From Gemmatimonadota bacterium (GTDB lineage Bacteria; Gemmatimonadota; Gemmatimonadetes; Gemmatimonadales; Gemmatimonadaceae), in assembly GCA_023249305.1 (NCBI GenBank), contig JAHFCU010000027.1, positions 1 to 34,462 on the forward strand: a stretch of DNA of 34,462 bases, given 5' to 3'. The notes under the pieces are model-generated. The model did no database searches and had not been told where the DNA came from. It worked only from the letters and a program-made list of their open reading frames with translations. The first letter of the stretch is position 1; each line of letters starts with the position of its first letter. Position numbers and translations under genes: made by a program. Shown piece by piece: positions 25,885 to 34,056 of the stretch.

Positions 25885-26470
25885 GCGCTGCCTCCCGCGC
25901 GACAATCGTGCCCATCGGTGCGTGACGCACCGCACTCATGGCCTCAGTCGCGGCGGCGATGTTGGCGTCAATCTGGACGGGCACCTCTTCGCGGATTGCG
26001 TTGATCATGCTCGCCATCGTGATCAATCCGGTGTCGGCCGCGTACGCGCCGAGAATGGCGGTGTTGACGATCGGCTGCGCCCTGCCGCCGAGACCGTGCC
26101 GCACCGCGATGCCTGACGCGTCGATGGTGCTGACGTGGGCCTTCTCGAGGAGCTGCGGAAAATCCTCGGGAGCGAGATCCGTGTTGATGAGAATGCGCCC
26201 GCCGGTCTTGAGCCCCGTCGTGATGTCGGTGGTGCCGATCAGCGTCGGGTCCAGGACGATCAGTTCATCCGGCTGCTGGATCTCGCAGCGCAGCTTGAGC
26301 GGCTCGTCGTCCACGCGCAGGAAGGCCGTCACTGGCGAGCCGCGGCGTTCGACGCCGAACATGGGAAAGGACTGCACTTCGCGTCCTTCGAGAAAAAGCG
26401 CAACGGCCAGCAGCTTGGAGGCAATGACGGTGCCCTGGCCGCCGCGGCCGTGCAATCGCAGTTCACGCAT
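25877..26470 (-). CDS. porG: Pyruvate:ferredoxin oxidoreductase, gamma subunit
   Basis: 197 residues from ATG 26470. The gamma fold is complete: LRLHGRGGQGTVIASKLLA at the N-terminus (the G-R-G-G-Q-G signature), the FPMFGVERRGSPVTAFLR segment, and the PDELIVLDPTL strand. Gamma contributes the CoA-binding side of the enzyme. The ribosome site is weak, but the gene overlaps a small upstream ORF by 8 bp, the same overlap it has with the following flavoprotein gene, so coupling may drive its translation. Gene order gamma, flavoprotein-ferredoxin, alpha, beta. Confidence 0.92.
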   Translation of the reverse strand: MRELRLHGRGGQGTVIASKLLAVALFLEGREVQSFPMFGVERRGSPVTAFLRVDDEPLKLRCEIQQPDELIVLDPTLIGTTDITTGLKTGGRILINTDLAPEDFPQLLEKAHVSTIDASGIAVRHGLGGRAQPIVNTAILGAYAADTGLITMASMINAIREEVPVQIDANIAAATEAMSAVRHAPMGTIVAREAAHA

Positions 26471-26723
26471 GGTTGGGTTCCGCTCGCCGGGAGGGCGCGG
26501 GTGACGCGGTGCCGGTGGCATCGCGCGGCGGCGTGCCCGCGGCGTTCGGCCGTTCGCGCGTCGTCTCGCGAGCAAGCGCGCTCGTCGCGCGATCGCAGTG
26601 CTCGCAGTCCACCTGCACCTCGGCGCAGGGCACTCCATCGCACTGCGCAACTTGGCAGGGCACGCCCGTTCCGCTCACCGGAGACGCTGTGGTGCGCGCT
26701 GAGCCTGCAGCGGCGTGGATCAT
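26463..26723 (-). CDS. Small Cys-rich ORF leading the PFOR operon, unknown
   Basis: 86 residues from ATG 26723 with GGAAGG 5 nt upstream, better than the porG ribosome site. The middle holds five Cys: 23, 28, 33, 40 and 43 (V-P-C-x4-C-x4-C-x6-C-x2-C-D), and the rest is Ala/Thr/Pro-rich and probably disordered. Its stop overlaps porG by 8 bp, and third codon positions are about 80% G/C, which fits coding use here. It might bind Zn or Fe-S, or only serve as a translated leader. I recognise no family. A -10-like TACTAT lies on the minus strand at 26782-26777, about 55 bp upstream, without a matching -35. Confidence 0.5.
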   Translation of the reverse strand: MIHAAAGSARTTASPVSGTGVPCQVAQCDGVPCAEVQVDCEHCDRATSALARETTRERPNAAGTPPRDATGTASPAPSRRAEPNHA

Positions 26724-26804
26724 GGTGCCTTCCCGTTCCGTTTTGACGCGGCGGCCGGACGACCGCCGACCCCGTCATAGTAACGGACGGGTCAGATGAT
26801 CGTG

Positions 26805-26845
26805 GTGAGGCGAATCCCCCGCGAAATAGTCCGACTTCGCCTCAC
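26805..26845. promoter_or_regulatory. Long-loop perfect inverted repeat between two minus-strand units
   Basis: GTGAGGCGAA (26805-26814) and TTCGCCTCAC (26836-26845) are exact 10-bp inverted copies separated by 21 bp. The pair is 82-122 bp upstream of the Cys-rich ORF and 23-48 bp upstream of the TACTAT word. Two half-sites two helical turns apart would suit a dimeric regulator; a terminator for the DUF3472 gene is the alternative. Confidence 0.4.
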
Positions 26846-26863
26846 AAGGCGGCGCGACGCGCA

Positions 26864-26881
26864 TGGCGTTTCGGCACGCCA
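26864..26881 (-). terminator. Small hairpin after the DUF3472 gene
   Basis: TGGCGT (26864-26869) and ACGCCA (26876-26881) around TTCGGC form a 6-bp stem 27 bp past the stop at 26908. No U-tract. Confidence 0.35.
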
Positions 26882-26907
26882 CGCCTGCGCCGGGGCCGGT
26901 GCTCGGA

Positions 26908-28311
26908 CTACGGCGCGCGCTGCCGGGCAGGCAACTCGATGCTCGGCGGCGCACCCGACGCGGGCCGCGTGAACGCCGCACCGAACGCCGTGAAGCTGCT
27001 GACGAAACCGCCATGCTGCAGAAAGAAGCGTCCGTCTTCCACACCCATCGAGCGATCGAGTCGCTGCTCGCGTCCGGTGGGATCGTGGCTGAACGTCGCG
27101 GTGGTCAGTTCGCGCCACTCGCCACTGGCCAGCTGCACCCAGGCCGGGCCGAAGCGCGCTTTGCGCACGGAGTCGCCGCGCGATCCGCCGAAGTCCTCGC
27201 TAAAGGAATAGAGGCGGCGCAGTGCCTGGCCGTCACGCGGCGCGCGGAACGATGCGATCAGACGCCAGCGCGTGAGATCGTTGTCGAACCAGTAACCCGT
27301 GTAGATGGTGGCGGGCGCCACCGAAGTCGTCACGCTGTCGAGCTCAGCGGTGACGAAGAAGCGCTGCACCTCACCCGTGCGCCACGGGACCACGAGGTGC
27401 GAGTGACCGCCCGTCCCCTCATTGCCGAAGACTTCGGCCACTACGCCCTCACCCTTGGCGAGCAACTGCACCTGATCCGACGCGGCAACAGTGCGGCGAT
27501 CGTTGGCGTTGGTGCCGTTCCCCGCGTCCCACACGGAGAAGATCACGCGTCGCTCGGTCGCCGAGTTCACTTGCATGCCGAAGTAGCCGCGCGCAAAGCC
27601 CGTGGCCATGTAGTAGGTGTCGCGCGGATCTTCGACGGCGATGACCTCGTTGTAGAAGCCGATGATGCTGGCCGTGCTGTCTACGGGATAGCGCAGGTGC
27701 ACGCTCGCGGCATTGCGGCGCGCATCCGTGTTGAAGTGCGCGTCCGCGGCGAGCGGCCCGTCGAGGAGCAGGGCGCTGACGCGCGTCGAAACGGCGGCGC
27801 GCCCGCTGGCGCTGAGTGTGAAGCGCGAGTACCCCGGTTCGCGTATGGCCACTGCCGCGAAGTCGAGCCGTTGCTCGGCGCCTGATCCGACCAGCGTGCG
27901 CGTGATCCGCTCTTCGTGTCGCGACGCAGCGCTTCTCGAGGGCGCGCTGCTCACCGGCGAGCCGCTCACGGTCGCGCTGTTCGAGGGCGCGCCGTTCGAG
28001 GGGCGCCGCGCCGACTCGGATGCGACGCTGAGCGTGACGGTGAGCGTCTCGCCGCGCGGCACGGTGAGCGCGACGCGTACGCGGAGCGAGCCGGTGTGCG
28101 TGAGCGCGACGTACCACGAGAGCCGTGCGCTCGGCGTGACGAACGGCGCCACATCACGGTCGCGGCGCACATCGATCGCATCAGCATCGGGTGCGAAATA
28201 CGCCGTGAACGCCGGGATCCGCAGCCCATCCGGCTTCTGCGCCGGAACCTCAGCGGCGACGAGAGAACACCCGAAGGCGATGACAGCGAAGTGTCGAATC
28301 ACGGAAGGCAC
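26908..28311 (-). CDS. Secreted DUF5077/DUF3472 protein
   Basis: 467 residues from GTG 28311, with no good ribosome site; a second GTG three codons in is equally possible. A signal peptide is clear (hydrophobic HFAVIAFGCSLVAAEVPAQ, cleavage near residue 25). Residues about 30-215 look like DUF5077 (carbohydrate-binding-like beta sandwich), interrupted by a Ser/Ala/Pro-rich insert near 103-133 encoded by repetitive DNA. Residues 215-460 match DUF3472: FYNEVIAVEDPRDTYYMATGFA, RGYFGMQVNS, VIFSVWDAGNGT and the GTGGHS loop. These domains occur together in secreted proteins of polysaccharide-using bacteria; no activity is known to me. Single gene, divergent from the decaheme cytochrome. Confidence 0.85.
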   Translation of the reverse strand: MPSVIRHFAVIAFGCSLVAAEVPAQKPDGLRIPAFTAYFAPDADAIDVRRDRDVAPFVTPSARLSWYVALTHTGSLRVRVALTVPRGETLTVTLSVASESARRPSNGAPSNSATVSGSPVSSAPSRSAASRHEERITRTLVGSGAEQRLDFAAVAIREPGYSRFTLSASGRAAVSTRVSALLLDGPLAADAHFNTDARRNAASVHLRYPVDSTASIIGFYNEVIAVEDPRDTYYMATGFARGYFGMQVNSATERRVIFSVWDAGNGTNANDRRTVAASDQVQLLAKGEGVVAEVFGNEGTGGHSHLVVPWRTGEVQRFFVTAELDSVTTSVAPATIYTGYWFDNDLTRWRLIASFRAPRDGQALRRLYSFSEDFGGSRGDSVRKARFGPAWVQLASGEWRELTTATFSHDPTGREQRLDRSMGVEDGRFFLQHGGFVSSFTAFGAAFTRPASGAPPSIELPARQRAP

Positions 28312-28671
28312 GCGGTGATGGGGTGGGGTTGTCCTGACAGTAAATGAATGGCGAGGCGCCCGTGGCGTCGATGCTGCGACCAGCGGTAAGTGGCGTGGAC
28401 TCCGGCACTTCAGTGGCTGACGGCGCGTACGCCGAGCCGCGCGATTCGCAATAGGAGCATGACCCGCGCGGTGTCGCGTAGAAACACGTAGTCATTTGCC
28501 TTAGGCGATGTATAAGGTTGTCCCGCAATACGTTGCGTATGAGGCCCGACAGATGAGTGGCGTTCTCAACGGCACATTTCGCGGTGCCCCACCTCCATCT
28601 GGCGGTGTGCGATGCGTCGCGTGGGCAGTTACAGCAACTCATTTCTAGTGTGCGCACCTCAGGAGGGTGCC
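28312..28671. other. 360-bp divergent intergenic region before the decaheme cytochrome
   Basis: Less GC-rich than its surroundings. It holds the dyads GCCTTAGGC (28498-28506) and CGCAA-TACG-TTGCG (28524-28537), a -10-like TATAAG (28511-28516) between them without a clear -35, and AGGAGG (28661-28666) five bases before the cytochrome ATG. Reading frames here look like noise. The promoters for both flanking genes should be inside it. Confidence 0.4.
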
Positions 28672-29652
28672 ATGACATTTCCCAAGATTCGAGGTAGTGG
28701 CATTCGCTCCATGCGGCCGATGTCCTGGCTCGTGAGCGGTGTGCTCGTGGCCGCGGTGGCGTTCGCGCCAGCCGCAGTCAGCGGCCAGGCCGCCAAGGCG
28801 CAGAAGGCCGCGCCGAAGGCCGACGTCGCACTGGTCGCTGGCGCGACCTACATCGGCGAGGAGACGTGCCTCGGCTGCCACGAGAACAAGAAGGGAAGCG
28901 GCGGCCTGCACACGAAGGCGGCCGATGCGCACACCCCGGCGGGCGGCAAGGGCTGCGAGTCCTGCCACGGCCCGGGCAGCAAGCATGCGGATGACCCGGA
29001 GAAGGTGAAGCCGATGCAGTTCAACAAGGTCAGCGCCAGCGAGGCGTCGGCCGCCTGCACGAGCTGCCATACCTCCGGCGAGCACGCGTTCTGGGCCAAC
29101 AGCAAGCATGACGCGCGCAGTGTCTCGTGCTCGTCCTGCCACAGCATCCACAGCCCCAAGGGCGCGAACCAGCTGAAGGAAGCGTCGCAGACGAAGCTCT
29201 GCGCCAGCTGCCACCAGCAGATCGTCAACAAGATCACGCGCTTCAACCACATGCCGGTGCGCGAAGACAAGCTCGCGTGCTCGTCGTGCCATAACATCCA
29301 CGGCTCGCCCAACGTCAAGATGCTGCGCGCCGGCACCAACGTCGACGAGAGCTGCGTGAGCTGCCACCAGGAGAAGCGTGGCCCGTACCTCTGGGAGCAC
29401 GCCCCGGTCGCCAACTCATGTGTCACCTGCCACGACCCGCATGGGTCGAGCAATGACCGCATGCTCGTCGCCAAGGCGCCGTACATCTGCCAGCGCTGCC
29501 ACGTCACGTCGCGCCATCCGCCGACGATCTACGACGCATTTGTCCAGAAGACGTCGACCAACGCGAACAAGATCACGGGACGGTCCTGCATGAACTGCCA
29601 CCAGCAGATTCACGGGTCCAATTCCCCCAACGGCAAGGCGCTCCTGCGCTAG
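28672..29652 (+). CDS. Periplasmic decaheme c-type cytochrome, MtrA/DmsE/PioA family
   Basis: 326 residues from ATG 28672 with a near-ideal AGGAGG; an upstream in-frame start (28612) lacks one. Signal peptide about 16-38 (WLVSGVLVAAVAFAPAAVSG). There are exactly ten CXXCH haem sites, first Cys at 66, 95, 129, 153, 177, 203, 228, 250, 273 and 306, with many extra His for the distal ligands. Length and spacing fit MtrA, which forms a haem wire inserted into an outer-membrane barrel. The partner barrel is encoded 18 bp downstream. It would pass electrons between periplasm and cell surface, for metal reduction or Fe(II) oxidation; direction cannot be told from sequence. Confidence 0.95.
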   Translation: MTFPKIRGSGIRSMRPMSWLVSGVLVAAVAFAPAAVSGQAAKAQKAAPKADVALVAGATYIGEETCLGCHENKKGSGGLHTKAADAHTPAGGKGCESCHGPGSKHADDPEKVKPMQFNKVSASEASAACTSCHTSGEHAFWANSKHDARSVSCSSCHSIHSPKGANQLKEASQTKLCASCHQQIVNKITRFNHMPVREDKLACSSCHNIHGSPNVKMLRAGTNVDESCVSCHQEKRGPYLWEHAPVANSCVTCHDPHGSSNDRMLVAKAPYICQRCHVTSRHPPTIYDAFVQKTSTNANKITGRSCMNCHQQIHGSNSPNGKALLR

Positions 29653-29670
29653 GGAGAGGGAGACACTAAG

Positions 29671-32031
29671 ATGCGCACTCGATACATGATTTCTGCCGCG
29701 CTCTTGCTGCTCGCCTCCGCCAGCGTGGCGGGTGCTCAGCAGAAGGCCGCGGCGCCGGCGAAGGCTCCGGCATGGGACCAGACCTGGGAGCTCGGCTTCC
29801 GGTCCACGACCACCACGGGTGATGAAGCCCGCTATCAGCGCTACCAGGACCTGAAGAGCGGCCTGGCGAGCAAGATCGGGATCGGCAAGGAAACCGACGC
29901 CTCGGCGTTCGATTTCAGCGCTGGCAACGTCGGCAGCGACGACCAGTTCTACTCGATCAACTACAACCAGTTCGGCAAGCTGAAGATCTCGCTCGATTAC
30001 ACGGGCCAGCCGCTGAACTACGCGTATAACACGAAGACCGCGTACCGCTACGCGGGCAACAACGTCTGGACGCTCGACCCGACGCTTCGCGCCAAGGTGC
30101 AGGCGAAGACAGCCGGCGTCATCGGCATCGTCTCGACCGCCGCGCAGTACGCGGGCGATTCGGCGTCGATCTACCGCAGCATTGCCGTGAACTTCCCGAT
30201 GTCGGCCCAGCGCAACCAGCTGGCCCTTGCGCTCAAGTACCGGCTGAACGACGTAACCAACGTCGATTTCTCGTTCAAGAACATCAAGAAGAGCGGCAAC
30301 CAGCCGTGGGGCGCGGCCTTCGCGTTCAACAACGCGGAAGAGCTGCCGATGGCCCTGGACAACTCGACCAACGAGCTGACCGCGGGCATCGAGTACAACA
30401 AGCCGGCGTGGGGCATGGTGCGCGCCGAGTACCAGGGTTCGTTCTTCAAGAACCAGTTCTCGACGCTGACGTGGGACAGCCCGCTCTTCGCGACGGACTA
30501 CAGCAACGGCAAGACGCCGCCGAACGGTCCGTGGGATGCCAGCGGCTACAGCAACGGCAACGGTCCCGCCAAGGGCGCCATGTCGATGCCGCCCAGCAGC
30601 CAGATGAACATGTTCCGCGTCCTCGGGCTGTATAAGATGCCGGGGCACACGGTGCTGAACGGCCAGATCGCGTATGTCTCGATGACGCAGGACGAGGCGC
30701 TGATGCCGTTCACGACCAACGCGAACATCGCCAACGCCGCGACGTATCTGTACTTCCCGGGGCTCGCGGCGCTGCCGCGCGCGTCGGCGCAGGCGGAGGT
30801 GAAGGGGCTCAACGCCCTCATCAACTTCTCGACGCGGCCGACCGACTACTTCGCGTTCGACATGAAGTACCGCTTCAATGATCACGAGAACAGCACGCCG
30901 TTCTACGATTACAGCTACAGCGTGCGCTTTGACGCGGTGCCGGAATACCTGCCGGGCGAAGGCACGGAGCACTTCAACATCCGCCAGAACACGATGGAGG
31001 CGGGTGCCACGTTCATGCTGCCGCACAAGTTCACGCAGGCGAAGATCGGCTACATCATGGACGACTTCAAGCGCGAAGGGCGCGCGTTCGGCGACATGAC
31101 GGACTACACGTTCCGCTTCTCGCTCGACGCGTACCAGAACAAGTACGGCACGCTCCGCGGCATCTTCGAGAAGACGTCGCGCGTTGGCAGCGGCTTCTCG
31201 CAGGAGTACGTCGAGGAGACGGGCAGCCAGGGCGGCATTCGGTTCTACGACGAAGCCGACATGGACCGCACCAAGAGCCAGGTGATCCTGTCGCTCAACC
31301 CGACCAACAAGTTCGACGTCAACCTCACGTTCGCCGCCATGGACGACAAGTACTCGGGCGAAGGGCATGAGTTCGGCTTGCTGTCCAACAAGACGACGTC
31401 GACGAGCGTGACCGCGAACTTTTATCCGAACGACAAGGTCACGCTGGGCGTGAACTACGGGATGGACAAGGTCACGACCAACCAGATGTCGCGCAACGCG
31501 AACCCGATCACGGCGGGCGCGCTCTACCAGAGCTTCACCGATCCCGCCCGCAATTGGTCGCTGGACAATGCGGAAGACGTGAAGACGGCCGGCGCATTCG
31601 TGGAGCTGACCAAGCTCTTCCCGAACACCGACGTGAAGTTCAGCTACAACTACAGCAACTCGGACAACGCCTTCAACTTTGGCGGCCCGCGCCTCACGGC
31701 GCTGGTGAACAACAGCATCCTGACGACGGGCGACACCAAGCCGTGCACGACCTCGCTGGCCGGAGTCGTGCTGGTCCCGTGCTTCATCGCCGAGCCCAAC
31801 GTGACCAACACGTGGACGCAGATGAAGGTGGATGTGAAGCACATGTTCCGCGCGAACATCGGCGTGGGCGTGGGCTACTGGTACGAGAAGCTGGACATCA
31901 AGGACTTCGCCACGACCAACCTGGCCGACGGCTCGCCGCGCATTGATCCGCTTGGCGCACTGACGACCGGCTACGGCAACCGCCCGTACACCGGCGGCAC
32001 GCTGATCGCGAAGCTGATCTACATGTTCTAA
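29671..32031 (+). CDS. MtrB/PioB-family outer-membrane beta-barrel
   Basis: 786 residues, signal peptide 1-22 (ending VAGAQ), GGGAG ribosome site. Alternating aromatic/polar strands run through the whole protein (SINYNQFGKLKISLDYTG, YSYSVRFDAVP, FSYNYSNSD), and it ends ...LIAKLIYMF with the C-terminal Phe recognised by the BAM machinery. Family members form a 26-strand barrel sheathing MtrA. Only two Cys are present, 692 and 704, twelve residues apart in a predicted late loop; the N-terminal CxxC known from Shewanella MtrB is absent. Co-transcribed with the decaheme gene and followed by a strong terminator, so the unit is only two genes. Confidence 0.92.
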   Translation: MRTRYMISAALLLLASASVAGAQQKAAAPAKAPAWDQTWELGFRSTTTTGDEARYQRYQDLKSGLASKIGIGKETDASAFDFSAGNVGSDDQFYSINYNQFGKLKISLDYTGQPLNYAYNTKTAYRYAGNNVWTLDPTLRAKVQAKTAGVIGIVSTAAQYAGDSASIYRSIAVNFPMSAQRNQLALALKYRLNDVTNVDFSFKNIKKSGNQPWGAAFAFNNAEELPMALDNSTNELTAGIEYNKPAWGMVRAEYQGSFFKNQFSTLTWDSPLFATDYSNGKTPPNGPWDASGYSNGNGPAKGAMSMPPSSQMNMFRVLGLYKMPGHTVLNGQIAYVSMTQDEALMPFTTNANIANAATYLYFPGLAALPRASAQAEVKGLNALINFSTRPTDYFAFDMKYRFNDHENSTPFYDYSYSVRFDAVPEYLPGEGTEHFNIRQNTMEAGATFMLPHKFTQAKIGYIMDDFKREGRAFGDMTDYTFRFSLDAYQNKYGTLRGIFEKTSRVGSGFSQEYVEETGSQGGIRFYDEADMDRTKSQVILSLNPTNKFDVNLTFAAMDDKYSGEGHEFGLLSNKTTSTSVTANFYPNDKVTLGVNYGMDKVTTNQMSRNANPITAGALYQSFTDPARNWSLDNAEDVKTAGAFVELTKLFPNTDVKFSYNYSNSDNAFNFGGPRLTALVNNSILTTGDTKPCTTSLAGVVLVPCFIAEPNVTNTWTQMKVDVKHMFRANIGVGVGYWYEKLDIKDFATTNLADGSPRIDPLGALTTGYGNRPYTGGTLIAKLIYMF

Positions 32032-32075
32032 ATGAAGGGGGGTCATCGGGGCTTCGGCTCCGGTGACTGGGTGGG

Positions 32076-32107
32076 AAACGGCATCTCCGCGTGGAGATGC
32101 CGTTTTT
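32076..32107 (+). terminator. Intrinsic terminator after the mtrAB-like pair
   Basis: AAACGGCATCTCC (32076-32088), loop GCGT, GGAGATGCCGTTT (32093-32105) forms a perfect 13-bp stem running into TTTTT (32103-32107). It is the only textbook intrinsic terminator in the window and shows that no third cytochrome gene belongs to this transcript. Confidence 0.93.
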
Positions 32108-32231
32108 CATTGGGGGCCGCAGGTGCGACACCCGCGATCCGCGTTGCCTTACATGCCGAAAGCGTTCGCCCTATTTCGGTCCCCGCCCAGTGCTCGTAGA
32201 TGTGCATCGAGCAGCAAGAACGGAGGCGGAC

Positions 32232-33941
32232 ATGGTCGGCATGAACCGACGGTCGTTCACGGCAGCGCTAGCGGGCGGCGCGGCCGTCCTTTCCCCACGT
32301 TGGGCGCAGGCGCGAACGGCGTGCAGTGCATTGAATTCGCAGGCGGCCGGTGACGCCGACCTCGTGCTCCTCAATGGCAAGATTATCACGGTCGACGCGC
32401 GTGACTCACTGGCCGAAGCGGTGGCGGTGCGCGACGGGAAGATCGCCTTCGTCGGGACGACGAACGCCGTTCGGGCGCAGGCGGGCCCAAACACAAAGGT
32501 CATCGACCTCGGTGGCAAGTGCGTGACGCCCGGGCTCGTGGATTCGCACCTCCACGTTCTGTACTACGGCCAGCAGTTCCGTGCGTCGCTCTTTGATCTC
32601 CGGTTTCCGAAGGCGCGCACCAAGGACGATCTGCTTGGACTCGTGGCGGCGCGCGCCAAGGTGACCCCCAAGGGCGAGTGGGTGGTTGGCAATCAGGGAT
32701 TCAGCTTGAGCGTGCCGATGATGCCGACGCTGGCGGAGCTGGACGCAGTCTCGCCGGATCATCCCGTGTACGTGAAAGACCGGTCAGGACAGTTCGGCAT
32801 GGCCAACTCGCGCGCGCTGCGACTCGCGGGCGTTACCAGCACATCGCGCGATCCGCTCAACGCGAAGTTCGGCCGCGACGCGAATGGCGAGCCGAACGGG
32901 CTGCTCTTCCACTACCCGGCCGAGCAATTGATCGCGCGCAGCATTCCGGGATATGGCACGCTGAATGAGCAGGATGTGCTGGAAGGCCAGCGACGCACCC
33001 TCGCCTTCGGGTATACGAGCGCGCAGGACGTCATCGTGATGCAGCAGGCGCATGTCGATCTGTATCGCGCGCTGGCGCGGCGCGGCGAACTGCGCACGCG
33101 GCTCTATCTGCTGCGCTACCTCAACTCCGAGCAGCAACTGGACGCAGCGCTGCAGGCGTTCGAACGTTTCACCGACCCGTGGCTCACGTTTGGGGGCTGG
33201 AAACTGGCCATCGACGGCGGCTTCAGCGCGGGCACCGGGTTGATGTACGATAACAGCCTCGCGTTGTCGAACCGGGCGTACCCGTTCTTCGAGCAGGACG
33301 TACTGAATCGCATGGTGCTGAAGCTGCACAAGACCGGATTGCAGATTGCGTTTCACGCCTGCGGCGACCGGGCCATCGACATGTCCCTCAATGCGGTGGA
33401 GTCGGCGCTCAACGCCAGCCCGCGCGACAACCACCGGCATCGCATCGAGCACGCCATCTTCCCCACCCCGGCGGCGCTGGAGCGCATCAGGAAACTGGGG
33501 ATGGTCATCAGCGTACAGCCGCAGTGGATCGCGTTCTTTGGCGCCGCCACGCGGCAGCTCTGCAGCGATGCGCTCATGCGGCGGTATCTCCCCCTTCGCA
33601 CGATGATGAACATGGGGATCCCGCTGGCCTTCGGCTGCGACCTGCCGGCGACCATCCTCGGCGAGCCACGGTATGCGTTTCAGGGCGCGATGCTGCGCCG
33701 CGGTCGCGAGGACTACGTGCCGGGGCCCGAGCAGCGGCTGAGCATGCGCGACGCGTTGCGCATTCATACGATGGGCTCGGCGTACGCCGCGTTCGAGGAG
33801 ACGACAAAGGGGTCGATTGAACCGGGGAAGCTGGCCGATTTCGTGGTCTGGTCGCACGATCTCTACGGCATCGCGCCGCGCGAGCTGCCACAGCTCGAGG
33901 CAAGCACCACCATCGTCAATGGCCGGGTGATCGAACGCTGA
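32232..33941 (+). CDS. Tat-exported amidohydrolase (Amidohydrolase_3 family)
   Basis: 569 residues from ATG 32232, GGAGG 5 nt upstream; earlier in-frame codons run into the terminator region. The N-terminus MNRRSFTAALAGGAA is a twin-arginine signal, cleavage near residue 27. Metal-site features of the amidohydrolase barrel: His106 and His108 (VDSHLHV), His375 (AFHACGD), His403 and His407 (HRHRIEHA region), and Asp470 (FGCDLPA). The small beta-sandwich is formed by both ends (LVLLNGKIITVDA; KGSIEPGKLADFVVWS). Relatives hydrolyse N-acyl or formamide compounds; the substrate here is unknown. Preceded by a terminator and followed by 115 bp, so probably a single gene. Confidence 0.92.
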   Translation: MVGMNRRSFTAALAGGAAVLSPRWAQARTACSALNSQAAGDADLVLLNGKIITVDARDSLAEAVAVRDGKIAFVGTTNAVRAQAGPNTKVIDLGGKCVTPGLVDSHLHVLYYGQQFRASLFDLRFPKARTKDDLLGLVAARAKVTPKGEWVVGNQGFSLSVPMMPTLAELDAVSPDHPVYVKDRSGQFGMANSRALRLAGVTSTSRDPLNAKFGRDANGEPNGLLFHYPAEQLIARSIPGYGTLNEQDVLEGQRRTLAFGYTSAQDVIVMQQAHVDLYRALARRGELRTRLYLLRYLNSEQQLDAALQAFERFTDPWLTFGGWKLAIDGGFSAGTGLMYDNSLALSNRAYPFFEQDVLNRMVLKLHKTGLQIAFHACGDRAIDMSLNAVESALNASPRDNHRHRIEHAIFPTPAALERIRKLGMVISVQPQWIAFFGAATRQLCSDALMRRYLPLRTMMNMGIPLAFGCDLPATILGEPRYAFQGAMLRRGREDYVPGPEQRLSMRDALRIHTMGSAYAAFEETTKGSIEPGKLADFVVWSHDLYGIAPRELPQLEASTTIVNGRVIER

Positions 33942-33968
33942 GTGCTCGCGGGCGCCGCCCGCGATTCG

Positions 33969-33980
33969 TACAATAGGAGG
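33969..33980 (+). promoter_or_regulatory. TACAAT -10 word adjoining AGGAGG before the last gene
   Basis: TACAAT (33969-33974) is directly followed by AGGAGG (33975-33980); no -35 is evident. If TACAAT were a real -10, transcription would begin past AGGAGG and that site could not be used. If AGGAGG is a true ribosome site it serves TTG 33988, 7 nt on. The two readings exclude each other. Confidence 0.3.
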
Positions 33981-34056
33981 CACCGCGTTGCGGGCGCTGC
34001 TCTGCGCGCGGCCCTGGTCGATGCCCATCACGCCGATCCTTCCCGTGCCTTCCACC

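Noticed and set aside
28456..28488. Ten-codon ORF after ATAGGAGC in the cytochrome leader
   Set aside because: The ribosome site is only two bases from ATG and nothing suggests conservation; too weak to call a leader peptide.
29416..32046. 876-residue minus-strand ORF opposite the MtrB-like gene
   Set aside because: Antisense shadow: Val/Arg/His-rich, no signal or domain, and it runs into the decaheme gene.
32091..32231. N-terminal extension of the amidohydrolase from ATG 32091
   Set aside because: It would start inside the intrinsic terminator and precede the Tat signal by 47 residues; ATG 32232 has a strong ribosome site.
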